64,000 nt of DNA. Origin: an uncultured Caldilineaceae bacterium (GTDB lineage Bacteria; Chloroflexota; Anaerolineae; Caldilineales; Caldilineaceae). Made by a program: the position numbers and the translations under genes. Positions 25,671-33,653 of this stretch are shown one piece after another. Location: positions 3,885,405-3,949,404 of the forward strand of contig OX638330.1 in NCBI GenBank assembly GCA_951812725.1. The letters run 5' to 3'. The stretch's first letter is position 1; each line of letters opens with the position of its first letter. A model generated the notes under the pieces. It searched no databases, had not been told where the DNA came from, and worked only from the letters and a program-made list of their open reading frames with translations.

Positions 25671-26858
25671 ATGAACACTCGAGTATATTTGGCCAAACTG
25701 ATCGATGTGCTGCTGCCGGTGCTGGCGATGCTGGTCGCGCTGTTGGTTGGTATATTGCTGCTGTTGTTGTTAGGCTCTGACCCGGTAAAGGCCTATAGTG
25801 CACTGATTCAGGGTGCGCTGGGAAACGTCAGCGGAATCACGCAGACTCTGACCAAGGCTACACCTCTGCTGTTGGTGGGTCTCGGAATATGTATTGCCTT
25901 TCGGGGCGGCGTGATTAACATTGGTGGTGAAGGGCAGATTGTCGTCGGTGCGTTGGCGGCGACGGCTTTTGCGGTCAGTTTCAGCGAGTTGCCGGGCTTG
26001 ATTTTATTGCCGCTGACGCTGCTGAGCGCGGCGGCGGCCGGGCTCGTATGGGGTGGCATTCCCGGCTTGCTGAAGGCGCGTCTGGGCGTGAACGAGATTC
26101 TCACTACGGTGATGATGAACCAGATCGCGCTGCGGCTGATGAACTTTTTGTTGCGCGGGCCGTTGCTGGATCCGGAGCATGTCGCGGCCGGCACGAGCAT
26201 TCCCCAAAGCGCGGCGCTACCCGAATCGATTTGGCTGCCGCGATTGGTACCGCGCACACTTTTCCACAGCGGCGCGATTCTCGCGGTTCTACTGGCACTC
26301 GCTGTCTATTTCCTACTCTGGCGCACGACGATCGGTTACCGCATTCGGGCGGTGGGTCTGAATCCCCACGCCTCCCGTTATGCGGGTATTCCTGTCCCCA
26401 AATATGTCACTTTGTCGTTGGCTTTGAGCGGAATGCTGTGCGGGTTGGCGGGTGCGGTGGAGGTTTTGGGCGTACATCACCGAATGCTTGAGGGACTGAG
26501 CGGCGGCTACGGGTTCAGCGGCATTGTGGCGGCGCTGTTCGGAAAATTGCACCCATTGGGGGCGATCCCAGCCTCGGCGCTGTTCGGGGCGCTGCTGGTT
26601 GGCGCTGACAAGATGCAGCGTGCGGTGCAGGTTCCCAGCGCACTGGCCATCGCGCTGCAGGGACTCGTTGTGCTCTTTGTGGTATCAAGCGATTTGTATG
26701 TGCGAAGGCGCACGCGTCGTCGGGTTGGGGAAGATGGGCCTGAAGAGGCGGTTGAGGGAGCTCAGATTGAAGAACCGCCGGCGGGAACGGGAGAGGGCGC
26801 CAATGTTGCATCTGCCAATGTTGCATCTGAAGGTGCTGGACGCGAAGAGGACAAGTGA
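25671..26858 (+). CDS. BMP-type ABC transporter permease 1
   Basis: A 395-residue permease of the simple-sugar/nucleoside type (BPD_transp_2, YufP/NupP-like). There are about eight to ten hydrophobic segments, with the family motifs GVINIGGEGQIVVGALAA, LGVNEILTTVMMNQIAL and YRIRAVGLNPHASRYAGIP. The C-terminal 50 residues are hydrophilic and rich in Glu/Gly/Ala (a possible disordered tail). First of four genes: permease, permease, binding lipoprotein, ATPase. Such systems import nucleosides or related purine compounds; specificity here is inferred from the family. Confidence 0.92.
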   Translation: MNTRVYLAKLIDVLLPVLAMLVALLVGILLLLLLGSDPVKAYSALIQGALGNVSGITQTLTKATPLLLVGLGICIAFRGGVINIGGEGQIVVGALAATAFAVSFSELPGLILLPLTLLSAAAAGLVWGGIPGLLKARLGVNEILTTVMMNQIALRLMNFLLRGPLLDPEHVAAGTSIPQSAALPESIWLPRLVPRTLFHSGAILAVLLALAVYFLLWRTTIGYRIRAVGLNPHASRYAGIPVPKYVTLSLALSGMLCGLAGAVEVLGVHHRMLEGLSGGYGFSGIVAALFGKLHPLGAIPASALFGALLVGADKMQRAVQVPSALAIALQGLVVLFVVSSDLYVRRRTRRRVGEDGPEEAVEGAQIEEPPAGTGEGANVASANVASEGAGREEDK

Positions 26859-26930
26859 GAGGCGGCGACGCCCAGCTACCCGAGACTCCAAAGGGGAGGC
26901 GGGCCGGAGTCATAACCATTTAATGCCGAC

Positions 26931-27863
26931 ATGAACGACGAACTGTTTACGATTGCCACACTGATCGGAATTCTGCATAGCTGCGTGCGGTTGGCAACGC
27001 CCTATCTTTTTGCTGCATTGGGGGAGACCTTCGGGCAGCGCTCCGGGGTATTGAACCTGGGCGTTGACGGCATAATGCTGATGGGCGCCTTCTTTGCCTT
27101 TTATGTAGTGTTCGAGGGGCATAACCTGTGGGTGGGGGTGTTGGTTGCGGTAGCGGTTGGCGTATTGATGGGGATGCTGAAAGCCTTCGTCAGTGTGACG
27201 ATGCAGTCGCTGCAGGGCATCAGCGGCATTGGCCTTTACCTTTTCGGCCTCGGGCTGAGCAGCCTGCTCTTCAAGACGCTCATTGGTTCGGTGGAAGGGG
27301 TCAGCGGCTTTCGGCAGTGGGCGATCCCGTTTTTGTCCGAATTGCCGGGCATCGGGCATATTTTGTTCAATCATAACGTATTGGTCTATCTAGCGTATTT
27401 GATGGTGCCAATCTCCTGGTTTGTAATCAACCGTACGACATTGGGTCTGAAGATTCGCGCGGTGGGTCACAACCCAGAGGCTGCCGATACATTGGGCGTA
27501 AGTGTCAGTGGTGTACGGTACACCACGTTGATGATCGGCGGCGCGCTGGCGGCGGTGGCGGGGGCGTCACTTAGCATTGGTTTGCAAAACGTATTTCAAG
27601 AGAACATGACGAACGGTCTTGGCTTCATTGCGGTTGCCCTGGTCTACTTTGGTAGTTGGCGTACGGTAGGCGTGCTGGGGGGCGCGTTGCTGTTCAGCCT
27701 GGTGAATGCCCTGCAACTGTGGGCACAAGCGCTGAGCATTCCGATACCATCGGAAGTGGCGGTAATGATGCCCTACATTATGACAATCGTTGTGCTTGCC
27801 TTCACCGCGCGGCAGATTCAGAAGCCGGCGGCCCTCGCCAGGTCGTATGAGCGGGGCGAGTAA
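26931..27863 (+). CDS. BMP-type ABC transporter permease 2
   Basis: A 310-residue partner permease (YufQ/NupQ-like). FGQRSGVLNLGVDGIMLMGA near residue 38 and GLKIRAVGHNPEAADTLGVS near 185 are the paired family motifs. About eight to nine membrane segments. It starts 72 bases after the first permease. The two permeases form a heterodimeric channel with the ATPase encoded at 28987. Confidence 0.93.
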   Translation: MNDELFTIATLIGILHSCVRLATPYLFAALGETFGQRSGVLNLGVDGIMLMGAFFAFYVVFEGHNLWVGVLVAVAVGVLMGMLKAFVSVTMQSLQGISGIGLYLFGLGLSSLLFKTLIGSVEGVSGFRQWAIPFLSELPGIGHILFNHNVLVYLAYLMVPISWFVINRTTLGLKIRAVGHNPEAADTLGVSVSGVRYTTLMIGGALAAVAGASLSIGLQNVFQENMTNGLGFIAVALVYFGSWRTVGVLGGALLFSLVNALQLWAQALSIPIPSEVAVMMPYIMTIVVLAFTARQIQKPAALARSYERGE

Positions 27864-27908
27864 CAGTCGCCATGGCAACCTTTCACTCTTATATATAGAG
27901 AGAGAATC

Positions 27909-28937
27909 ATGCAAAGACGAATCAGATTGCTGACGTTGATACTTTTGCTGCTTCTCGCTGGCTGCGGTAGATCAGACAGGGATGCCGATGCAGGGACGGC
28001 GGGCGCAGATGGGGATCCTTTCCGCATTGCAATCGTTATGCCAAGCAGTACGACGGATATTGCCTGGAGTCAGTCGATGTTCGATTCGCTGACAGCGGTA
28101 CAGGCCGAAATGGGAGGAGAGAGCGCGCTGGAGATCGCGTATTCAGAAGGGATGTTTCGAGTGACCGATGCTTCAGCGGCTATTCGAGATTACGCGTCGG
28201 AGGGATTCGACCTGGTTATTGCACACGGCGCCCAGTTCGGCAATTCAGTGTTTGAGGTGGCCAGTGACTTTACGGAAACCAGTTTCGCGTGGGGCACTTC
28301 GTCGGATACGGGCGCGGACCGGGGTATAGAGAACGTATTTGCATACGGCGCGGTCGCCAACGAAGGCGGCTACGTCAACGGAGTCGTCGCCGCGATGCTC
28401 TCCCAGACTGATGTTATTGGTGTCATCGGCCCTGTGGCGGGTGACGCCAAGCTTTACATTGACGGCTTCGTGAGAGGGGTTACAGATATCAAACCGAATG
28501 CGAAGGTGAATATAAGCTACACGGGATCTTTCAGCGACACGACGCTGGCTGCCGAGGCGGCCCATGTCCACATTCAGGCGGGCGCGGATGTGCTGACCGG
28601 TTCTGCGCAGCAGGTGGTCGGGGCGATCGGCGTCGCCAGCGAGAACGGTGTTGCCTGGCTGGGCACACAGAGCGATCAGATGTCTTTGGGCCCGGAAGTT
28701 GTTGTAACAAATCAAGTTTACGACTGGGCCAACGTTGTAATGGATATGATCGCCAAGGTGGAAGCCGGGGAATTGGGCGGCACAGTCTATAAGCTGACCT
28801 TTGCCAACGAAGGGCTGCGCCTGGAATTCAACGAAAGCTTAGAGATCCCCGACGAAGTGAAGGAGGCCGCCCGCGGCGCGATCGAGGACATCAAGAGCGG
28901 CGACGTGGAGCCGGTTTTGATAGAGGAAGAAGAGTAG
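27909..28937 (+). CDS. BMP family substrate-binding lipoprotein
   Basis: A 342-residue binding protein with a lipoprotein signal (LLLLLLAGCGRSD, lipobox at Cys19). The mature part follows the BMP/PnrA fold: FRIAIVMPSSTTDIAWSQSM, DLVIAHGAQFGNSVFEVA and VIGVIGPVAGDAKLYIDGFVRG. PnrA-like proteins bind purine nucleosides. Between the permeases and the ATPase, as is common in this family in Chloroflexota. Confidence 0.93.
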   Translation: MQRRIRLLTLILLLLLAGCGRSDRDADAGTAGADGDPFRIAIVMPSSTTDIAWSQSMFDSLTAVQAEMGGESALEIAYSEGMFRVTDASAAIRDYASEGFDLVIAHGAQFGNSVFEVASDFTETSFAWGTSSDTGADRGIENVFAYGAVANEGGYVNGVVAAMLSQTDVIGVIGPVAGDAKLYIDGFVRGVTDIKPNAKVNISYTGSFSDTTLAAEAAHVHIQAGADVLTGSAQQVVGAIGVASENGVAWLGTQSDQMSLGPEVVVTNQVYDWANVVMDMIAKVEAGELGGTVYKLTFANEGLRLEFNESLEIPDEVKEAARGAIEDIKSGDVEPVLIEEEE

Positions 28938-28986
28938 GGGAAGTGTCGTCCGCTGACGAGGAGTTTTTGGATGTAAGGATCTTTTC

Positions 28987-30597
28987 ATGGCCATCGGTCA
29001 ACGCAAGATTGAAGAACAGATTGTATACGGAATGTCCAGACCAACCGGGGGGCATCGTGCGGTAAATTTCCGCTTGAATGCGCCCTACGTGCAGATGTAT
29101 GGAATCGTCAAGCGATTTCCTGGCGTCCTGGCCTGCGATCATGTAGATTTTGACGTGCGCCGGGGGGAAGTGCATGCGCTGTTGGGGGAAAACGGGGCTG
29201 GCAAATCGACGCTGATGCGGATATTGTACGGCCTTCAACAGGCTAATGAAGGCCGAATCCTGCGCGACGGGGCCGAAGTAACGATCCATTCGCCGACAGA
29301 CGCCATCCGCCAGGGTATTGGCATGATCCATCAGCACTTCATGCTGGTGGATACGCTCACCGTCACTGAAAATGTAGCCTTGGGCCTCAAGTCCAGCCGC
29401 GAACCGCTGCTGGACCTTGATCGCGTGCAGGATGGCATTCGCGAATTGAGCGAGGCCTACGGCCTGCATCTCGATCCCCAGGCACCGGTTTGGACACTTT
29501 CGGTCGGGGAACGGCAGCGGGTTGAGATCATGAAGGCCCTCTATCGGGGAGCGGCCATGCTAATTCTGGATGAGCCGACCGCGGTTCTGACGCCACAGGA
29601 GGCCGAGGAACTGTTTGTCACGCTGGGCTACATGAAAGATAACGGTTACAGCCTGGTATTGATCAGCCACAAACTACAAGAGGTTCTGTCGATCAGCGAC
29701 CGCATCACGGTTTTGCGGGAAGGCCGCCTGGTAGGTACGGTTCCCACGGAAGAGATGACCCGACAAGAGTTGGCGCGCATGATGGTAGGGCGCGAAGTTC
29801 TGCTGGAAAGGACTCGCGAAGATGAAATTGAAGTGGGCGAAGTACGGTTGCGGCTGGAAGATATCCGCGCGCATGACGTAACAGGACAACCGGCGCTGCG
29901 CGGTGTTTCCCTTTCGGTTCAGGGTGGTGAAATTCTGGGGTTGGCCGGCATCAGCGGCAATGGGCAGAGGGAGTTGGCCGAAGTCGTGGCGGGACTGCGC
30001 CCGATCAGCGGCGGCAGCGTGGAGATGGACGGGACTTCCATCAACGACTGGTCGACTTCGCGTCGTACTGAGAATGGACTGGCGTACATTCCTGAGGAGC
30101 GAATGCACGACGGGATCGTGCGCGATTTTGCCGTGTCAGAGAATCTTGTGTTGCAGGAGCATACCAGTCAGCCCTTCAGCAACGGCATCTTTCTGGCTTT
30201 TGACTATATCGCCCAGTTCAGTCGGCAGCTGGTAAAGGACTTTTATATTAAGACACCCGACATTCGCACCATGACCAGAAACCTGTCGGGCGGCAATATC
30301 CAGCGGTTGATCCTGGCGCGCGAACTTTCGCGGCGGCCCAAGGTGCTGGTTGCCGCCCAACCAACACGCGGCATCGACATTGGTGCGATTGAATATATCT
30401 ATCAGCAACTTATGGAACAACGGGACACGGGCATGGCCACACTGCTCATTTCGGAAGATCTGGATGAACTGCTGGCGCTGTGCGACAGAATCGCTGTGAT
30501 CTACGAAGGGAAGATCATGGATACTGTGGACCGGGAAGAGACGACGGCCGAGGAGTTGGGGCTGCTGATGGCGGGCGTGAATCCGGAAAAGCAGTAA
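28987..30597 (+). CDS. BMP-type ABC transporter ATP-binding protein (two NBDs)
   Basis: A 536-residue protein with two nucleotide-binding domains. Domain 1 has Walker A GENGAGKST, the signature LSVGERQRVEIMKAL and Walker B MLILDEPTAVLTP. Domain 2 has the usual degenerate Walker A (GISGNGQRE), signature LSGGNIQRLILARELSRR and a Walker B of VLVAAQPTRGIDIGA. This is the RbsA/YufO pattern. A 30-residue N-terminal extension precedes the first strand; an alternative start nearer VQMYGIVKRF is possible. Last gene of the importer operon; a terminator follows 22 bases later. Confidence 0.93.
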   Translation: MAIGQRKIEEQIVYGMSRPTGGHRAVNFRLNAPYVQMYGIVKRFPGVLACDHVDFDVRRGEVHALLGENGAGKSTLMRILYGLQQANEGRILRDGAEVTIHSPTDAIRQGIGMIHQHFMLVDTLTVTENVALGLKSSREPLLDLDRVQDGIRELSEAYGLHLDPQAPVWTLSVGERQRVEIMKALYRGAAMLILDEPTAVLTPQEAEELFVTLGYMKDNGYSLVLISHKLQEVLSISDRITVLREGRLVGTVPTEEMTRQELARMMVGREVLLERTREDEIEVGEVRLRLEDIRAHDVTGQPALRGVSLSVQGGEILGLAGISGNGQRELAEVVAGLRPISGGSVEMDGTSINDWSTSRRTENGLAYIPEERMHDGIVRDFAVSENLVLQEHTSQPFSNGIFLAFDYIAQFSRQLVKDFYIKTPDIRTMTRNLSGGNIQRLILARELSRRPKVLVAAQPTRGIDIGAIEYIYQQLMEQRDTGMATLLISEDLDELLALCDRIAVIYEGKIMDTVDREETTAEELGLLMAGVNPEKQ

Positions 30598-30619
30598 CTG
30601 CCGAAAAAGAGAGAGCAAG

Positions 30620-30650
30620 AAGCCCCGCCGGTTGGCGGGGCTTTCTATTT
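30620..30650 (+). terminator. Rho-independent terminator of the BMP ABC operon
   Basis: AAGCCCCGCC, loop GGTT, GGCGGGGCTT, then TCTATTTT. A 10-bp GC-rich stem with a T-rich tail, just after the ATPase gene. Confidence 0.88.
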
Positions 30651-30652
30651 TG

Positions 30653-30725
30653 AGCCGTTGGTCGGACTCGAACCGACGACCTACGCTTTACGAGAGCGTC
30701 GCTCTACCGACTGAGCTACAACGGC
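30653..30725 (-). tRNA. tRNA-Thr (anticodon CGT)
   Basis: A complete cloverleaf on the minus strand: acceptor GCCGTTG/CAACGGC, D-arm GCTC/GAGC, anticodon stem ACGCT/AGCGT with loop CTCGTAA, and T-arm GTCGG/CCGAC with loop TTCGAGT. Anticodon CGT reads ACG (Thr). The 3' CCA is not encoded. It lies between the BMP operon terminator and efp. Confidence 0.95.
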
Positions 30726-30738
30726 ATTTCGTCCTCAT

Positions 30739-30767
30739 ACTATAACGGATCGTCCACCGGAAAACAA
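30739..30767 (-). promoter_or_regulatory. Promoter of tRNA-Thr
   Basis: TTGTTT, 17 bases, TATAGT on the minus strand, ending 13 bases before the tRNA. Confidence 0.55.
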
Positions 30768-30793
30768 ATCCGACGGCATGTGCCTTCTGGCAT

Positions 30794-31354
30794 CTATTGC
30801 ACGCGCGTAACGTAGCGTCCGTCACGTGTGTCGATGCGGATGGTGTCGCCTTCTTTGACGAACATCGGCACGCTCAGCCGGAAGCCGGTCTCCAATTCCA
30901 CTTCTTTGGTCGGGCTATTGGCCGTATCGCCGGCTACAGCCATCTCCGCCCATACAACTTCGAGATCGACAGTTGTTGGCAGACTGACACTGATCGGCTC
31001 GCCTTCGAAAGTTTCCAATTCCACTACGGTATTGTCTTTCATGAATTGAACGACATCTGCCAAGGTATCCTTGGCGAGAGCGACCTGTTCGTAGTTGTCG
31101 GTATCCATGAAGTGATAGAGGTCGCCATCGGTATAGAGGTACTCGACTGCGCGTGAATCGAGACGGATATCATCGACGCGTGCGCCGCTGTTATAGGTTT
31201 TTTCGATGGTGGCACCGCTGCGGAGATTGCGCACTTTTAGCCGGATGGTGGCGCCACCGCGGGCCATCTTGATGTGCTGGAAATCCATAACGCGCCACAA
31301 TTGACTTTCTTCTTCGTAGATGTTGCCTCTGCGTAATTGCTGAACTTCAGCCAT
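30794..31354 (-). CDS. efp: Elongation factor P
   Basis: A 186-residue three-domain protein that binds the ribosome between P and E sites and rescues stalling at polyproline. Start MAEVQQLRRGNIY; end with the typical KEGDTIRIDTRDGRYVTRV. The tip of the domain I loop reads HIKMARGGA, with Arg32 where many bacteria have a modifiable Lys, and Met-Ala in place of Pro-Gly. Arg at the tip is rhamnosylated by EarP in some proteobacteria; no such gene is in this window. A consensus promoter lies 50 bases upstream. Confidence 0.97.
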   Translation of the reverse strand: MAEVQQLRRGNIYEEESQLWRVMDFQHIKMARGGATIRLKVRNLRSGATIEKTYNSGARVDDIRLDSRAVEYLYTDGDLYHFMDTDNYEQVALAKDTLADVVQFMKDNTVVELETFEGEPISVSLPTTVDLEVVWAEMAVAGDTANSPTKEVELETGFRLSVPMFVKEGDTIRIDTRDGRYVTRVQ

Positions 31355-31403
31355 CTCTTACACTCTTTCCCGTGTCAACGAATTCGGATGAGAACCGCAA
31401 CCG

Positions 31404-31432
31404 ATTATAGAAGGGATAGTCACGGGTGTCAA
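31404..31432 (-). promoter_or_regulatory. Consensus sigma-70 promoter of efp
   Basis: TTGACA, 17 bases, TATAAT on the minus strand: a perfect match in both boxes and spacing. The -10 ends 49 bases before the efp start. Confidence 0.85.
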
Positions 31433-31509
31433 AAACCGGGTAGATACGCGGCGGCTGAAATATGACAGGCGGGCCGCGGCGACTTTGTGGACACATGGAA
31501 GGGCGAGAG

Positions 31510-32100
31510 CTAGTCGCTGAACTGAATCAGCGCCATCCGCAGCCGTTCCTCAACGCCGGTGATGTCATCGGGTATCTGCTGGAGTGCCCGCTGCGCTTCG
31601 ACAACGCTGTACCCCAAACCGGTGAGTGCCTCCATCACTTCGGCATCGGCATCGAGGGTGGTGGCAAGCGCCGCCAGTTCGCCTTCTACAGGAGCCAGTT
31701 TGTCCTTGAGATCGACAATGACCTTTTCGGCCGTGCGTTTGCCAATGCCCGGTACGCGCGCGACGATGCCCGGCTCCTTATTGGCGACCGCGAGGCGCAG
31801 CGCGTCGGGCGTCAAGGTGCTGAGGGTAGCGAGGGCTACTTTCGGTCCTACCCCGCTTACGCCCAGCAGCGCCTCGAATATGACGAGCTCGTCGAGCTCT
31901 TCAAATCCATACAGGCTCAGTTCGGTTTCCCGCACCTGCAGATGCGTAAACAGCGAAAGATTGTCGCCGGCGCGGAAGCGTGCGGCGGTCGGTTCGGGGG
32001 CGAATATGCGCAGGCCGATGCCGGCGACCGCGTTGCCGACTTCGATGACCAGAAAGTTGCTGCCCACGGTAATGACAGTACCGCGTACCTGGCGAATCAT
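31510..32100 (-). CDS. ruvA: Holliday junction branch migration protein RuvA
   Basis: A 196-residue protein that binds four-way DNA junctions and loads the RuvB motor. The start at 32100 gives the family opening MIRQVRGTVITVG; the frame upstream is open but not conserved. The OB domain is followed by helix-hairpin-helix motifs (LLGVSGVGPKVALATLSTL and VARVPGIGKRTAEKVIVDL), and the C-terminal domain III ends with ALTGLGYSVVEAQRALQQI. Downstream of ruvC in a yebC-ruvC-ruvA operon. Confidence 0.96.
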   Translation of the reverse strand: MIRQVRGTVITVGSNFLVIEVGNAVAGIGLRIFAPEPTAARFRAGDNLSLFTHLQVRETELSLYGFEELDELVIFEALLGVSGVGPKVALATLSTLTPDALRLAVANKEPGIVARVPGIGKRTAEKVIVDLKDKLAPVEGELAALATTLDADAEVMEALTGLGYSVVEAQRALQQIPDDITGVEERLRMALIQFSD

Positions 32101-32140
32101 GTCGTATCCTCTGACTGAAGGGTGAAATGACGGTGGGCGC

Positions 32141-32686
32141 TCAGGCGTCAGCGACGAGCGCGTGGAAACGCCCCGTTTGGAGATGGCAGAGTGCAATGGC
32201 GACGCCGTCGGCCGCATCGTCCGGTTGGGGGGCCTCGTCCAGGTCCAAAATCTGGCGAACCATTGCCTTCATCTGATGTTTATCGGCGTTGCCATAGCCG
32301 GTGAGCGCTTGTTTGATTGCTGCCGGCGTATACTCGACCAGAGGCAGATCGGACAGGGCAGCCGCCAGCAAGGCTGCGCCGCGAGCCTGGCCAACCGAAA
32401 TGGCCGTTGTGACATTGCGCCCGAAGAAAAGCTCTTCGACGGCAACTTCATTGGGCTGGAACTCGCGAATCAGGTTCTGAATGTCGAAGAAGATTTCGCG
32501 CAGGCGCAGGTGCATCGGCTGTTCGGGTGTTGTGCGGATGACGCCGCAGGCGAGCAGTTCGTAGTCTCCGGAGGCAGTTTCGACCACGACGCCGTAACCG
32601 GTTGAGGCGGTGCCGGGGTCGATTCCAAGGACGCACCACTCGCGGTCGGAATCATCTTTAGAGGAGCCTTGGGCACGCGCTGTCAT
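32141..32686 (-). CDS. ruvC: Crossover junction endodeoxyribonuclease RuvC
   Basis: A 181-residue Holliday junction resolvase with an RNase H-like fold. Catalytic acids: Asp in VLGIDPGTASTGYGV, Glu in EVAVEELFFGRNV, and the C-terminal Asp pair in DDAADGVAIALCH. The first 17 residues form a short extension before the conserved start; an internal start is possible. ruvA follows after 40 bases. Confidence 0.96.
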   Translation of the reverse strand: MTARAQGSSKDDSDREWCVLGIDPGTASTGYGVVVETASGDYELLACGVIRTTPEQPMHLRLREIFFDIQNLIREFQPNEVAVEELFFGRNVTTAISVGQARGAALLAAALSDLPLVEYTPAAIKQALTGYGNADKHQMKAMVRQILDLDEAPQPDDAADGVAIALCHLQTGRFHALVADA

Positions 32687-32760
32687 GTCGGGGCGGTCAT
32701 GTCATTCGCCAGCAGGCGATGCGGTAAGTGCAGGGAACGTGGCGGCGGTGACTGTCAAGA

Positions 32761-33531
32761 CTACGCCACCTGAGCGACCAACTCGTCGGTCAGTTCCAGA
32801 TTGTGGTGGACCTTATTGACATCGTCCAGCTCTTCGAGCGATTCGAGCAGGTTCAGGACGGTCAGGCCGGCGCGGGAGTCGAGCGAGAGCGTTTGATTGG
32901 GCTGCATGATCAACTCCGAAGTATCTGGCTGAATGCCCGACTCACGCAAGGACTTGTCCACCTGGGCCAATTCGGTCCTCTCGGTGAAGATTTCAACTGC
33001 ATCGTCACTCACCTCGACGTCCTCTGCCCCCGCATCCAGGGCTTCCATGAAGATTTCCTCGGCGTCCAGGCCGCTGGCGTTGCCGTCGCTGTCCTGTAGA
33101 TGTATGGCAACGTAGCCTTTGGAGGTGAACTGCCAAGCTACGGAGCCTGGCTCGCTGAGGTTGCCGCTTGCCCGCGTGAAACAGCGCCGTATTTCGGCGA
33201 TGGTGCGGTTGCGATTGTCGGTGAGGCATTCGAGCAGGATGGCGACGCCGTGCGGCGCGTAGCCTTCGTAGAGGATTTCTTCGATGTCAGCGGCGTCCTT
33301 GTCCAGGCCTGCACCGCGGCGTATGGCCGCGTCAATGCGGTCTTTGGGCATATTCTCGGAACGCGCTTTGTCGATAGCCAAGCGCAGGCGCACGTTGGCG
33401 TCACCGTCGGGTCCGCCTTCTCTGGCGGCCACTTGAAGTTCACGGGCGAGCTTGGTAAAGATCTTGCCGCGGGCGTTGTCGTTGGCGCCTTTCTTGCGCT
33501 TGATAGTAGACCATTTGGAATGACCAGACAT
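32761..33531 (-). CDS. yebC: YebC/PmpR family protein
   Basis: A 256-residue protein starting MSGHSKWSTIKRKKGANDNA, with the ATG at 33531 after TAGGAG. ARGKIFTKLARELQVAAREG and NVRLRLAIDKARSENMPKD are invariant family stretches. YebC proteins were described as transcriptional regulators, and more recent work links members to translation of difficult sequences. Gene order with ruvC and ruvA is widely conserved; ruvB is not in this window. Confidence 0.96.
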   Translation of the reverse strand: MSGHSKWSTIKRKKGANDNARGKIFTKLARELQVAAREGGPDGDANVRLRLAIDKARSENMPKDRIDAAIRRGAGLDKDAADIEEILYEGYAPHGVAILLECLTDNRNRTIAEIRRCFTRASGNLSEPGSVAWQFTSKGYVAIHLQDSDGNASGLDAEEIFMEALDAGAEDVEVSDDAVEIFTERTELAQVDKSLRESGIQPDTSELIMQPNQTLSLDSRAGLTVLNLLESLEELDDVNKVHHNLELTDELVAQVA

Positions 33532-33653
33532 TTTTACTCCTACTAATTTCTTATGTGATTGAGCATCGAACACCGGCACTGTTACGCATGGTTGAAGAGG
33601 TGGTGACATAGCCACTTTCCCACTGCGCAACCACTGTTTCGGTCGCTCGTACG

